From the NCBI RefSeq assembly GCF_046591575.1, contig NZ_JBIQWA010000001.1:620001-684000 (forward strand): a stretch of DNA of 64,000 nucleotides, in the 5' to 3' direction. The stretch is from Marivita sp046591575 (GTDB lineage: Bacteria > Pseudomonadota > Alphaproteobacteria > Rhodobacterales > Rhodobacteraceae). The translations under genes and the position numbers were made by a program. Below, in pieces: positions 51,459-61,256 of the stretch. Below the pieces are notes generated by a model. The model was not told the DNA's origin, did not search any database, and saw only the letters and a list, made by a program, of their open reading frames with translations. The number at the start of each line of letters is the position of its first letter. Positions within the stretch are counted from its first letter, which is position 1.

Positions 51459-52691
51459 TTACTTGTTACGACGGAGCAGCGCCGCCACCTCGACATGGGT
51501 GGACCATCTAAATTGATCAACCACCGTTACCCATTCAAGATCATAGCCCGCCCGCAAAAGAGTGGCGGTATCCCGCGCGAATGTGGTGGGGTGACACGAA
51601 ACATGCGCAATTTGCGACACGGTGCTTTTCGCCAGTTCGGCAATTTGCGCAGCCGCTCCGGCGCGGGGCGGGTCAATGATTGCGGAATCGAACCTGTTCA
51701 GCTCGTTCGGGATAAGGGGATTGCGAAAAAGGTCGCGTGCCTCGTGAGTGATCCGTTTCAGGCCTTCGGTGTTGCGCCATGCATGATCAAGCGAATTCAC
51801 CATGTCGCGGTCACCTTCGACGGCATGAACGGGTGCAAACTCGGCCATCGGCAAGGCAAATGTTCCGCATCCTGAAAACAGGTCAACAACGGCTTTGGGC
51901 CGTGGCAGAGCCTGTTTTACACTTTGAACCAACGCGGATTCACCCTCTTTGGTGGCTTGCAGAAACGCACCAGGCGGTGGTGTCACCTCGGCTTTGCCCA
52001 GTCGCACAACAGGCGACCGCCGCTGCAATACGATTTCGCCATCCCACGAGATCCGGGCAAGATCATATGCCCGCGCAAGATCAGACAACGCCTGATGCAG
52101 CGTAAGGTCCATGTCCTTACCGCCCGTGACAGCGATATCAAGGCCAAGCTCGGATCGCGTGACGAGGACCGACAATTCGCCCTTACGGGATGCGCCCAGC
52201 ACGCCCAGCGTTTCGACCATTGGTAGCGCTGCTGTCAGATCGGGATGCACCAGCTGACAGTGTGGCACCGAAATGATCGTATCGGAGGCTTTCATGTGAA
52301 ACCCGGCCAAAGCGCCCTTCTTTGTGCGGCGGACGGAAAAAGTTGCACGACGGCGCGATTGGGGCGCTGACGTGACCGGCGCGTCGAGGTCAATCGAAAT
52401 TCCCTGACCCGCCAGCGCATGCCGGACGACATCACGCTTCCATTCGGAAGCAAATCTGTCAGAGACATGCTGAAGCTGGCATCCGCCACAAGATTTGGCA
52501 TGGGAGCAGGGCGGCTTCACGCGATCCTCGGATGGGGTAACGATCCGAATGTTGCGAAGACGGTCCCCATCAAGGTCACCCGTCACGGTTTCACCGGGCA
52601 ATGCGCCGCGTGCATAAATCGGGCCTGTGGCAATACCATCGCCATGCTGGCCGAGCCGTTCAATAAGATAGGTGGTCATGCGACGCGACAT
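51459..52691 (-). CDS. Class I SAM-dependent RNA methyltransferase (RlmD/TrmA family)
   Basis: This 410-residue protein has an N-terminal TRAM-like start (IERLGQHGDGIATG) and iron-sulfur cysteines 62, 68, 71 and 145 (CSHAKSCGGC and HCQLVHP). A SAM-binding DLFSGCGTFALPMA, IIDPPRAGA and catalytic VSCHPTTFARD follow. The family adds a methyl group to C5 of uridine in rRNA or tRNA; which base is not decided. A second in-frame ATG at 52679 is equally likely as start. It is downstream of the ABC exporters in the same direction. Confidence 0.92.
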   Translation of the reverse strand: MSRRMTTYLIERLGQHGDGIATGPIYARGALPGETVTGDLDGDRLRNIRIVTPSEDRVKPPCSHAKSCGGCQLQHVSDRFASEWKRDVVRHALAGQGISIDLDAPVTSAPQSRRRATFSVRRTKKGALAGFHMKASDTIISVPHCQLVHPDLTAALPMVETLGVLGASRKGELSVLVTRSELGLDIAVTGGKDMDLTLHQALSDLARAYDLARISWDGEIVLQRRSPVVRLGKAEVTPPPGAFLQATKEGESALVQSVKQALPRPKAVVDLFSGCGTFALPMAEFAPVHAVEGDRDMVNSLDHAWRNTEGLKRITHEARDLFRNPLIPNELNRFDSAIIDPPRAGAAAQIAELAKSTVSQIAHVSCHPTTFARDTATLLRAGYDLEWVTVVDQFRWSTHVEVAALLRRNK

Positions 52692-52761
52692 GACCGGAAA
52701 AATTCCTGCCGTCCAGATCAGACTTGAACGTCATCCGTCAAAGAGTGTCGATGCGCCGCGA

Positions 52762-54588
52762 TTATTCCGCAGCCTGCGCAGAAATAAAGCCACCCGATTG
52801 CCGATCCCAATAGCGCGCATAGAGCCCATCTTGCGCCAGCAGCGCATCATGCGTGCCCATTTCGGCGATGCGGCCCTGGTCCATCACGATGATCCTGTCC
52901 ATACGCGCAATAGTCGACAGACGGTGCGCAATGGCCAGGACGGTCTTGCCCTCCATCACACGCTCCAATGCGGCCTGAATCTGCGCCTCGACTTCGGAGT
53001 CCAGTGCGCTGGTCGCCTCGTCCAGTATCAGGATCGGGGCATCTTTCAGAATGGCGCGGGCCAACGCGATGCGTTGACGTTGACCGCCGGACAGTTTGAC
53101 ACCGCGTTCCCCAAGATGCGCATCATATCCTGTGCGCCCGCGATGATCTTCCAGATCCTGAATGAAATCATGCGCCTCGGCTTTGCGGGCAGCTTCGACA
53201 ACCTCGGCCTCTGACGCGTCCGGTCGCCCATACCGGATATTGTCCATCGCAGACCTGTTGAACATGGCCGTTTCCTGCGTGACCATTCCAATCTGATGCC
53301 GCAGGCTGTCCTGGGTCACTTTGGAGATGTCCTGCCCGTCAATGGAAATCACGCCTTTTTCGGTGTCATAGAGCCGTAACAAAAGCGACACCAATGTCGA
53401 TTTCCCGGCACCCGATGCGCCGACAATGGCCAGCTTTTCGCGCGGATGTATGGTCAGAGAAATGTCGTCAACGCCACCGGTTTGACGACCATAAGCAAAC
53501 CCGACGCCGTCCAGATGAATACGTCCCTCAGTGACAGACAGTTCCCGCGCGTTCCTGGCGTCGACCAGGGTCTGATCCGGTGTCAGCGTGCGCATTCCAT
53601 CCTCGACCTCTCCGACATTGGCGTAAAGACTCATCAAAGTGAAACTGACCCACCCTGTCATCTGCGCCAGCCGCAGGCTGATTGCGCCCGTTGCTGCGAT
53701 ATCTCCTGCCGAAATCAGACCCAGCGACCAGTACCACAACGCGCCGCCAATCAGCAGAATGGGCAGGATACCGGCCAAAGCCATCAGCCAGAACCGGAAC
53801 GACACAGACACAGCGCTGAATTCAAGAAAACGGTGTCGGTATTCGCCCATCGCGCCCAGCGCCGCTGTGTCTTCGTAGCCTTGTCGACCGAACAATTTAA
53901 CCGTCTTGATATTGGTCACAGTGTCCACAACCTGCCCCGTCACCATCGCACGCGCAGAGGCGCGCGCCTTGGATCGGGCCCGGATGCGCGGCATGAAGAA
54001 CCGGATCAGGAAACCATATGCCACCATCCAGACCGTCAGTCCCAGAGCAATGCGCCAATCAACGGTGCCCAGCAAGACAACCGCACCGACAACCGACGCA
54101 AGCGCAAACAACACCGTGTGCACAACTTCGGTCACAACATCGTTCAATGCGCGGGCGGTCTGCATTTCCTTTTGGGCAATTCGGCCAGCAAAATCATCGT
54201 CGAAGAACGTCACCGACTGTCCAAGCGTATAGCGATGTATCCGCGACAGGGTCAGGTTCATGACATTTGGTTGCATCATGATGTTCTGCGAATAGGCATT
54301 CGCCCAAAGCAAAGCCGGGCGCAGCACAAGGAAAAACCCAAGCGACATAAGCAACAGAGGAGCGCCTTCGCTAAAAACCGCATCAGGGCCAGAGTTCAGC
54401 GCAGAATCGATGACCATCCCCAGCAGAATGGCTGCAACCACTTCGGTCACACCGCCCATGACCGACAACACCCCCGTCAGCCAAAGCACAGGTGTGCTGC
54501 CCTTTAGCGCCCAGCCAAAAAATGCGCCCAGTGTTTTGGGCGGTGGCCCGTCTGCCTCGGCAAATGGATCAATGTAGAACAGTTTCAC
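52762..54588 (-). CDS. ABC exporter, fused permease and ATPase (second of a pair)
   Basis: This 608-residue half-transporter has six membrane helices (about 25-310) and a C-terminal ATPase with Walker A GASGAGKST, signature LSGGQRQRIALARAIL and Walker B LILDEATSALDSE. It is a close relative of the gene at 54585-56459 and overlaps it by four bases (ATGA). Both have complete catalytic residues, so they may form a heterodimer or work as two homodimers. The cargo is unknown: lipid, drug or peptide. Confidence 0.92.
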   Translation of the reverse strand: MKLFYIDPFAEADGPPPKTLGAFFGWALKGSTPVLWLTGVLSVMGGVTEVVAAILLGMVIDSALNSGPDAVFSEGAPLLLMSLGFFLVLRPALLWANAYSQNIMMQPNVMNLTLSRIHRYTLGQSVTFFDDDFAGRIAQKEMQTARALNDVVTEVVHTVLFALASVVGAVVLLGTVDWRIALGLTVWMVAYGFLIRFFMPRIRARSKARASARAMVTGQVVDTVTNIKTVKLFGRQGYEDTAALGAMGEYRHRFLEFSAVSVSFRFWLMALAGILPILLIGGALWYWSLGLISAGDIAATGAISLRLAQMTGWVSFTLMSLYANVGEVEDGMRTLTPDQTLVDARNARELSVTEGRIHLDGVGFAYGRQTGGVDDISLTIHPREKLAIVGASGAGKSTLVSLLLRLYDTEKGVISIDGQDISKVTQDSLRHQIGMVTQETAMFNRSAMDNIRYGRPDASEAEVVEAARKAEAHDFIQDLEDHRGRTGYDAHLGERGVKLSGGQRQRIALARAILKDAPILILDEATSALDSEVEAQIQAALERVMEGKTVLAIAHRLSTIARMDRIIVMDQGRIAEMGTHDALLAQDGLYARYWDRQSGGFISAQAAE

Positions 54589-56459
54589 TCTGCAGCCTCG
54601 GTATCAGTCTTTGTGGTCATGTCTGCGTCAGGGTCTGTGGCGATAAATCCGCCAGATTGACGCGCCCAGAAAGCTGCATATAGCCCTTTCTGCGCCAAAA
54701 GCGCGTCATGGGTGCCATCTTCGACGATCTTGCCCTTATCCATGACAAGAATTCGGTCCATATGCGCGATTGTCGACAAACGGTGCGCGATAGCGATTAC
54801 GGTTTTGCCTTCCATCATGCCATACAACGTATCCTGAATCGCCGCTTCGACCTCGGAATCAAGAGCGCTTGTGGCCTCGTCCAGCAGAAGAATCGGCGCA
54901 TCCTTCAGGATGACGCGCGCCAGGGTCACACGCTGGCGCTGGCCGCCGGACAGTTTGACACCTCGTTCGCCCACCTGCGCATCATATCCCACCCGGCCCT
55001 GCGGATCGGTCAAGTCCTTGATGAACTCATGCGCCTGAGCTTGTTCGGTCGCCGCGATAACCTCCTGTTCCGATGCCGCCGGACGGCCATACAGGATGTT
55101 GTCGCGCACCGACCGGTGCAGCAGCGAACTGTCCTGTTGCACCATGCCAATGGCCAATCGCAGGCTGTCTTGTGTGACCTTGGTGATGTCCTGACCATCA
55201 ATCAGAATACGGCCGCGTTCCGGGTCATAAAACCGCAGCAGCAGTTTGACCAAGGTGGATTTGCCCGCACCGGATCGCCCGATCAGACCCACTTTTTCAC
55301 CCGGAGCGATTGTCAGATCAATAGCATCCAACCCACCCGACTCGCGCCCGTAATGGTGTGTTAGAGACTGAATTTCAATCTTGCCCCGATCAAGCCGAAG
55401 CGGCTTGGCATCCGGCGCATCGACCAGTGAAATGGGCTGCGCAATGGTCTGCATCCCCTCAGACACAACGCCCAGCTGGCGGAAAAACGATGTCAGCGCC
55501 CACATAATCCATCCGGTCATCGCATTCAGCCGCAAGGTCAATGCAGTGGCCGCCGCCACGACGCCAACGCTGGCCTGGCCTTGCATCCATAGCCAGAATG
55601 CCCAGCCGACAACAGCGACGATCAAAAGACCGTTCAGCGTGACAAGCACCACATCCATGATGGTGAAAAGCCGCATTTCGTATTGAAAAGTCTTGCGCGT
55701 TTTTTCGATCGCGTCGCGGGCATACGCCAGTTCGTGATCATCATGGGCAAACATTTTGACCGAATGGATATTGGTGTAGCTGTCCACAACGCGGCCCGTC
55801 ACCTCGGATCGCGCGTCAGACGCGGCCTCAGAGGCAGGGCCGACGCGTTTCACGGTCCAGACCACAAGCGCGCTATACAAAAACAGCCACCCGATCAACG
55901 GAATCGCCAGCCGCGGATCGGCTTGACCCAGCAGGATCAACGCACCGACGACATAGGCGATGGAAAACGTGAGCGCGTCAAAGATCTGAAACACCGCTTC
56001 TCCGGCGGCCGGAGGTGTCTGCATGATCCGGTTGGCAATGCGGCCGGCAAAATCGTTTTCGAACCAGCCAACCGATTGCCGCAACACATGTTTATGCGCG
56101 CGCCACCGGATCAAGGTTCCAAAATTCGGCAGGATGGTGTTGTTCAGCAAAAGCACATCCAATGCCTGCAACGCGGGGCGGATGAACAAGATGAACACAG
56201 CCAGCGCAATCAACCAGATGCCATAGCTGTCCCACACCTGCGCGGGATCGCCGGCAAGGATGTCAACAACCCATCCCATTGCCCAAATCAAGCCAATCTC
56301 GATAGAGGCAACCACCACAGACATCAGCGCCGCGTAGCCAAACACCCGCTTAAACGGCTTGGAATAGTCCAGCATGAACGGAAGCAGCTTTGTTGGCGGC
56401 GTGTCCGTCTCGTCATACCGTCCATACGGATCGACCATGTTTTCAAAAAAACGGAACAC
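54585..56459 (-). CDS. ABC exporter, fused permease and ATPase (first of a pair)
   Basis: This 624-residue half-transporter has six membrane helices and an ATPase with Walker A GRSGAGKST, LSGGQRQRVTLARVIL and LLLDEATSALDSE. I place the start at GTG 56459, because AAGGAG lies eight bases upstream. The frame is open 90 codons further, but that part is unrelated. An ATG seven codons later (MVDPYGRYDE) is the alternative. It overlaps its downstream relative by four bases. Confidence 0.9.
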   Translation of the reverse strand: MFRFFENMVDPYGRYDETDTPPTKLLPFMLDYSKPFKRVFGYAALMSVVVASIEIGLIWAMGWVVDILAGDPAQVWDSYGIWLIALAVFILFIRPALQALDVLLLNNTILPNFGTLIRWRAHKHVLRQSVGWFENDFAGRIANRIMQTPPAAGEAVFQIFDALTFSIAYVVGALILLGQADPRLAIPLIGWLFLYSALVVWTVKRVGPASEAASDARSEVTGRVVDSYTNIHSVKMFAHDDHELAYARDAIEKTRKTFQYEMRLFTIMDVVLVTLNGLLIVAVVGWAFWLWMQGQASVGVVAAATALTLRLNAMTGWIMWALTSFFRQLGVVSEGMQTIAQPISLVDAPDAKPLRLDRGKIEIQSLTHHYGRESGGLDAIDLTIAPGEKVGLIGRSGAGKSTLVKLLLRFYDPERGRILIDGQDITKVTQDSLRLAIGMVQQDSSLLHRSVRDNILYGRPAASEQEVIAATEQAQAHEFIKDLTDPQGRVGYDAQVGERGVKLSGGQRQRVTLARVILKDAPILLLDEATSALDSEVEAAIQDTLYGMMEGKTVIAIAHRLSTIAHMDRILVMDKGKIVEDGTHDALLAQKGLYAAFWARQSGGFIATDPDADMTTKTDTEAAE

Positions 56460-56599
56460 AGGCGTGTCTCCTTGGGTGCAAAACGGCAAGCAACACGCGT
56501 TCAAAGTGAAAGCGCCCGCAGTAAGATATAGTGTTGTGTTCGGTGTTGTCCGTCGTGACAGGCGCACATTAGCTGCGCGTCGCCCAAAAGGGAAATGGA

Positions 56600-57745
56600 T
56601 CAGCGCAAAAGCTCTTCTTTCGTCAGGGTCAATCCCGATGCAATCCAGCGCGCTTCGATTTCCCTTAGCTTTTCGCCCAATGCCGACCCGGAAAATTCGG
56701 GCATCAAATGCGAGGCTTTGACCGGACATTTTGCCGATGCAGCATCGGCAGCAACATCAAGGCAAACCGGATCAAGCGGTGTTTCCAGCAAAGCAGAGCG
56801 CAGCAAGATCACGCTTGTCGCCACATCAGCCCCGTATCGGTATCCCAACTCTGCCGCTGTTTCAGACCCAGAGATAAGGCTCTGATACTGGGTAAGTTGC
56901 CGTTGTGATGTCTTTGACAGCCGCAGCGACGCGCCATCGAAAACGCCCAAACACGCCAACCGCCGCATCGGATCGGGTGCGATGCCATGCTCCTGCTCAA
57001 GATGCACTAATGGCGCAAGACCGCGCATATCGCTGCCGGGCAGGATTGCAATCAATACGCCGGTTTGCGCCATCGACCCAACAGCAGGGGCCGGATCATG
57101 GGCCGACAACAGCTTGACCAATTCCGCCCCGACCCTCTCGCGGGAGAGCGTGGTCAACCCGTCTAGGTTTGCCGAAATCGCAGCAAGCGCATCGGAATCG
57201 AACCCAAGGTCAGGATCACCATACCAAGCGGCAAACCGGAAGAACCGCAGAATACGCAAGAAATCTTCGGTGATCCGGGCGGTGGCATCCCCAATAAACC
57301 GCACGCGCCGCGCCTGCAGGTCAGGCAAACCATCCAGCGGGTCAAGAACCTGGCCCGACGCATCGGCATAAAGCGCATTCATCGTGAAATCACGACGCCG
57401 CGCGTCTTCTGTCATATCTGTGGAAAACTGCACGATGGCATGACGCCCATCCGTTTCGGTGTCGGCCCGGAACGTGGTAACCTCGTACCCTGTGCCACCT
57501 GACACCAACGTCACCGTGCCGTGGTCAATGCCGGTCGGGACCGATTTGATACCAGCCTCTTTTGCCAAAGCCTGAACCGTTTCGGGTGTGGCGTCGGTGG
57601 CAATGTCCACATCGGTGACAGGCACACCCAGCACGGTGTTGCGCACACATCCGCCAACGGCAAACGCCTGATGTCCCGTCGCAGTCAGCGCCGAAAACAC
57701 CGCTTGTGTTGCCTCTGCGCCAAGCCAGTCTCCAGACACTTTCAT
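56600..57745 (-). CDS. cca: CCA tRNA nucleotidyltransferase / poly(A) polymerase family
   Basis: This 381-residue protein adds or repairs the 3'-CCA of tRNAs. The N-terminal domain has AVGGCVRNTVLG, TDVDIATDATPE with the metal-binding acidic pair, and RRRDFTMNALYAD. RNA-binding helices follow with ITEDFLRILRFFRFAA. There is no HD domain. Its ATG overlaps the stop of the Nudix gene by four bases (ATGA). It is the third gene of hslO - Nudix - cca. Confidence 0.95.
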   Translation of the reverse strand: MKVSGDWLGAEATQAVFSALTATGHQAFAVGGCVRNTVLGVPVTDVDIATDATPETVQALAKEAGIKSVPTGIDHGTVTLVSGGTGYEVTTFRADTETDGRHAIVQFSTDMTEDARRRDFTMNALYADASGQVLDPLDGLPDLQARRVRFIGDATARITEDFLRILRFFRFAAWYGDPDLGFDSDALAAISANLDGLTTLSRERVGAELVKLLSAHDPAPAVGSMAQTGVLIAILPGSDMRGLAPLVHLEQEHGIAPDPMRRLACLGVFDGASLRLSKTSQRQLTQYQSLISGSETAAELGYRYGADVATSVILLRSALLETPLDPVCLDVAADAASAKCPVKASHLMPEFSGSALGEKLREIEARWIASGLTLTKEELLR

Positions 57746-58338
57746 ACGGCCTCCATGCGCTCTGCCAGTCCACGCAGAATACGCGCTGTCGCGCCCCAGA
57801 TGTAATAAGGACCGAACGGAACCGTATAATAGTGCCGCCGTGTTCCCCGCCACCTCCGGAACTGGATGGTGAAATCCTCCATCCGGGTGACATTTTCAAA
57901 AGGCACCGTAAAAACTTCATCCACCTCGCCCGGCTCTGGCAAAACGTCAAATGCGCTGTCAATCCAACCGACAACAGGCGTCACCATAAAGCCCGTTACG
58001 GTCTCGTGCGGAGGAAGCGTTCCAAGGACTTCGACAGCTTGTTGAGGCAACCCCACCTCTTCATTTGCTTCGCGCAAGGCTGCTGCAATAACGTCAGAAT
58101 CAGTGTCATCCTGTTTGCCACCGGGAAACGCAATCTGCCCCGGATGGTGCTTTAGGCGGGATGATCGTTTCGTCAACAACATCCGCGCCCCAGCCCCATG
58201 CCGCAACACAGGCACCAATACACCGGCAGGGCGCAGTTTACGCCCTTCCGGCAAGATCACATCTGGGTTCAGATCAAAATCAGAGGACGATCCGCTGGTT
58301 GATGCCAAGGCAGAGAAAAGACGTTCACGTTCATTCAC
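57742..58338 (-). CDS. CoA pyrophosphatase-type Nudix hydrolase
   Basis: This 198-residue Nudix protein has the extra CoA-pyrophosphatase motif LTKRSSRLKHHPGQIAFPGG. The Nudix box follows (GGKQDDTDSDVIAAALREAN, then EEVGL). It would hydrolyse CoA or related dinucleotides into 4'-phosphopantetheine and ADP derivatives. The start is GTG at 58338 with GAGG six bases upstream. It overlaps the hslO stop by eight bases and the cca start by four. Confidence 0.92.
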   Translation of the reverse strand: MNERERLFSALASTSGSSSDFDLNPDVILPEGRKLRPAGVLVPVLRHGAGARMLLTKRSSRLKHHPGQIAFPGGKQDDTDSDVIAAALREANEEVGLPQQAVEVLGTLPPHETVTGFMVTPVVGWIDSAFDVLPEPGEVDEVFTVPFENVTRMEDFTIQFRRWRGTRRHYYTVPFGPYYIWGATARILRGLAERMEAV

Positions 58339-59320
58339 CCGACACCTCTTTTGCCTCGAACCCCACGCTTGCCGGATCAAGGTCGTAATGCGCGCCGCAG
58401 AATTGGCAATCTGCCGTGACACGGCCCTCCTCGGTGGTCATTTTTTCAATGTCCCGCGCCGAATAGATCGAAAGACTTTGGCGCACACGATCCTCGGAAC
58501 AGGTACACCCGAAGCGCACCGGCAAGGCATCAAAGACACGCGGGTCTTCTTCGTGAAACAACCGCACAAGCAGATCCGTCGTTGGCAGGGATGGGCCGAT
58601 CAGTTCCATATCCTCGACTGTGGCCAAGTGAAAATTCACACGAGTCCAGTTTTCGCCTTCGTCATCGCTCAAAAGATCCTCGGCAAGCAACAGCCCTTTT
58701 TCACCAGAACCCCCGCCAGAGACACTTGGCGATGCTTTGGGCATATGCTGGATCATAATACCCCCGGCACGCCAATGCTGCGCCACGCCCGGTTCGGTCG
58801 ATTGGCCAAAGCTCAGGGCGAATTTCGTCGGGATCTGTTCGGACTGCGCGAAATACGCTTCGGCACAAGACGCCAGCGTTTTCCCCGCCAAAGGCGTGAT
58901 GCCCTGATAGGGCTGCATCCCTTCGCCCTGATCCATCAGAATGGCAAAGTAGCCTTCTCCGATCTGATCCATCGGCGCGCCATCCGTGATCTTGTCCGGA
59001 TCAAAGCTGGCATAGGCCCGGATGCGCGCCGGCTCTCCTTCCGCCTCGGGTGCATAGAAATCTGTCGCTATCATGCGCACAGCACCTTTGGACTGAACCT
59101 GAAGCGACAGCTTCCAACGCAATTTGATTGTCTGGCCGATCAACGCGGTCAAAAGCGCCATTTCGGCGACCAACGCCTCGACCGCAGGTGGGTAGTTATG
59201 TTGTTTCAAAATACCGCTCAGCACCCCATCAAGACGGGTAACACGGCCACGAATGTCCGCGCGATCAAGCTGAAATGGCAGGACAGTGTCGTCCCAGGCG
59301 AGTTTCGATCCAAGTGTCAT
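58331..59320 (-). CDS. hslO: Hsp33 redox chaperone
   Basis: This 329-residue chaperone is activated when its C-terminal zinc-binding thiols oxidise. The zinc motif is CTCSEDRV (C-x-C) and CQFCG (C-x-x-C) near the C-terminus, as in the family. The N-terminal domain has VALL-type helices and a TGGIMIQHMP-like segment (RAGGIMIQHMP). The ATG at 59320 has AAGGA upstream; longer in-frame starts have no support. A heat-shock-like promoter lies just before it. Confidence 0.95.
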   Translation of the reverse strand: MTLGSKLAWDDTVLPFQLDRADIRGRVTRLDGVLSGILKQHNYPPAVEALVAEMALLTALIGQTIKLRWKLSLQVQSKGAVRMIATDFYAPEAEGEPARIRAYASFDPDKITDGAPMDQIGEGYFAILMDQGEGMQPYQGITPLAGKTLASCAEAYFAQSEQIPTKFALSFGQSTEPGVAQHWRAGGIMIQHMPKASPSVSGGGSGEKGLLLAEDLLSDDEGENWTRVNFHLATVEDMELIGPSLPTTDLLVRLFHEEDPRVFDALPVRFGCTCSEDRVRQSLSIYSARDIEKMTTEEGRVTADCQFCGAHYDLDPASVGFEAKEVSGE

Positions 59321-59359
59321 GGGGTTTCCTTGCTTGCCGCCCTCCGGCATACCCGCGTC

Positions 59360-59387
59360 TATATAAGAGTCCTTAGAGCAGGTCCAA
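59360..59387 (-). promoter_or_regulatory. hslO promoter candidate
   Basis: On the minus strand CCCTTGGAC provides a -35 (TTGGAC, 59387-59382). After 16 bases comes TATATA (59365-59360), about 40 bases before the hslO ATG. The CCCTTG and CTTATATA edges also recall sigma-32 sites. Confidence 0.5.
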
Positions 59388-59409
59388 GGGTCAGAAAGGG
59401 ATTGCAGCA

Positions 59410-59871
59410 ATGCGCAGGTTTGGTGAACCTCCGGAATCGGGTCGCTCATACAGGTTGAGAACCGGGGCTTACGCAATCTTACCCGGCGCAAGTGGCCTTC
59501 TTTTGACGCATCAGGATGCCCCCGAACCAGAAATCCAATTGCCGGGGGGCGGTGTTGATCCCGGGGAATCCCCGGTCCAGGCGTTGATCCGCGAAGTGTA
59601 CGAAGAAACCGGGTGGCGGATTGCACGCCCGATGCGTTTGGGGGCCTATCGTCGTTTCACCTATATGCCAGAATACGATCTGTGGGCCGAGAAAATGTGC
59701 CTGATTTATATGGCTTTGCCCGTGAGGTGTTATGGACCACCCTTAGAACCCGGACATACCGCACTTTGGATGTCAGCCGAAGAGGCCCTGTCACACTTGG
59801 CCAATAGCGGCGATCGGGATTTCGTTGACCGCTTTTCATCATACGCCACCATATTCCAAAAGCGCCGCTGA
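59410..59871 (+). CDS. Nudix hydrolase
   Basis: This 153-residue protein has a complete Nudix box, GGGVDPGESPVQALIREVYE followed by ETGW, near residues 46-69. An upstream YAILPGASGLLLTHQ strand and a WMSAEEAL segment also fit the fold. It would hydrolyse a nucleoside diphosphate linked to another group; the substrate is unknown. It is divergent from hslO. Its last 33 bases overlap the convergent response-regulator phosphatase gene. Confidence 0.93.
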   Translation: MRRFGEPPESGRSYRLRTGAYAILPGASGLLLTHQDAPEPEIQLPGGGVDPGESPVQALIREVYEETGWRIARPMRLGAYRRFTYMPEYDLWAEKMCLIYMALPVRCYGPPLEPGHTALWMSAEEALSHLANSGDRDFVDRFSSYATIFQKRR

Positions 59872-61110
59872 GATGTCATCATCGAAGTCCTGCGCAAACC
59901 GGGTTTTGGCTTGCAATGCCTCGTAGAGACCATCAAGAAAGTCCGGACCGGACCGATCCGCCGCAACCGATTTCACAATTTCAAGAAATCCATCCTCATC
60001 CAGCATCCTACCATCCGGCAGCATCGCTTCGGTAAACCCGTCGGAATACAGCAACACTTTGTCGCCAGGATGCAGCTTAACGGTATGATCTTCGTATTCC
60101 GCGTCTTCTATCAGGCCGATGGGCAAGCCCCCATCCCCCAGAAAAGCCACCTCACCAGTCGCGCGAAGCAACAGCGGCGGCGGATGGCCTGCCTGCACGA
60201 ACCGGGTGCGCCCGGATTGCGCGTCGACCTGAACATACGCCATCGTCAGATATTCGGTAACACCCTTCTGCCCCACCATCCGGGCGTTCAGGCGGGACGC
60301 CACGCATTTGGGTGGCAGGAATCCATCCTGCGCCCCACACCGGCGCAAAGCGAGGTTTTCGTCAGGGTATTTTGACGTCAGATACCCGGCGACCCGAGCG
60401 GTAATCATCGCAGATGCGATACCGTGCCCAGAGACATCCAGATTGAACAAGCCAAAATCACCACACGCGTCCCCGAACATCCCGGCAAGATCCCCGCCAA
60501 CATGGCCACATGAATGCAGCATGACACTGACCTGGCTTTTGCCATAGCGCACCGATCGGGTCGGCATCAGCGATTGCTGCAACACGCGCGCTTGTTGAAG
60601 GTCTTTGTTGATCGACGCGTGAACGGTTTGCAGCTCGGACAATGTTTTGGCGATAACGCCGTTTTTCGCTTGCAGCTCTTGCTCCATCGACAAAATGCGC
60701 GCCCCTGCCAGGATACGCGCACGCAGTTCATCCCCGTGAACCGGTTTGGTCAGAAAATCATCGGCACCGGATTCAAGCCCTGACGCGACCGCCGCTTTTT
60801 CGGATTTTGACGTGAGCAAGATAAAATACCCATATCTGTCACGCTTCATCCGGCGGAACGCTTTGCAAAACTCGACACCGCTCATGCCGGGCATCATCCA
60901 ATCCGAAATGATCAAGTCCGGATAGAAGCTTTCACATAATGTCAGACCCTTTTCGGCATCTTCCGCCTCTGCCACCTCGAACCCCCAGCGTTCGAGCATC
61001 AGAGTCAGAATGCGTCGCTGTGCACGACTGTCGTCCACAACAAGAACGCGACGAAGGCAGTCGGACTGCACTTTGGGGAACGCGGATTGCGCGTTCCGTA
61101 ACATACCCAT
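59839..61110 (-). CDS. Response regulator with PP2C/SpoIIE phosphatase output (RbaY/RsbU-like)
   Basis: This protein of about 423 residues has a receiver domain with Asp70 (LIISDWMMPGMSG), acidic VVDDS at 24-28 and Lys122 (FLTKPV). A coiled-coil linker (about 140-180) joins it to a SpoIIE-type serine phosphatase: SLMPTRSVRYG, GGDLAGMF and FNLDVSGHGIASAMI, ending with LYSDGFTEA and DDDISAALLEYG. The layout equals RbaY of Rhodobacter capsulatus, part of a partner-switching pathway acting on gene-transfer-agent production. It is divergent from an Hpt gene, a plausible phosphoryl source. The ATG at 61104 and GTG at 61125 are alternative starts. Confidence 0.88.
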   Translation of the reverse strand: MGMLRNAQSAFPKVQSDCLRRVLVVDDSRAQRRILTLMLERWGFEVAEAEDAEKGLTLCESFYPDLIISDWMMPGMSGVEFCKAFRRMKRDRYGYFILLTSKSEKAAVASGLESGADDFLTKPVHGDELRARILAGARILSMEQELQAKNGVIAKTLSELQTVHASINKDLQQARVLQQSLMPTRSVRYGKSQVSVMLHSCGHVGGDLAGMFGDACGDFGLFNLDVSGHGIASAMITARVAGYLTSKYPDENLALRRCGAQDGFLPPKCVASRLNARMVGQKGVTEYLTMAYVQVDAQSGRTRFVQAGHPPPLLLRATGEVAFLGDGGLPIGLIEDAEYEDHTVKLHPGDKVLLYSDGFTEAMLPDGRMLDEDGFLEIVKSVAADRSGPDFLDGLYEALQAKTRFAQDFDDDISAALLEYGGV

Positions 61111-61256
61111 TTCACCAACCCACACGTTGGCCCCCGCAAGCGGCTTACGGTCGAGACCTTAACAAGACATGAAACCTATAATTGTCACGAATAACCCAAA
61201 CATCGTTGCGTTTTCTTCATAATCAGCCGGTAACAAGAACCGCGGAGGATTGTGTG

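Noticed and set aside
53446..54507. 353-codon plus-strand frame opposite the ABC exporter
   Set aside because: Composition is rich in H, Q and R with no motifs; the minus strand encodes a clear exporter.
56460..56729. N-terminal extension of the first ABC exporter
   Set aside because: The frame is open but overlaps the cca gene and does not resemble an exporter. The GTG at 56459 with AAGGAG is the better start.
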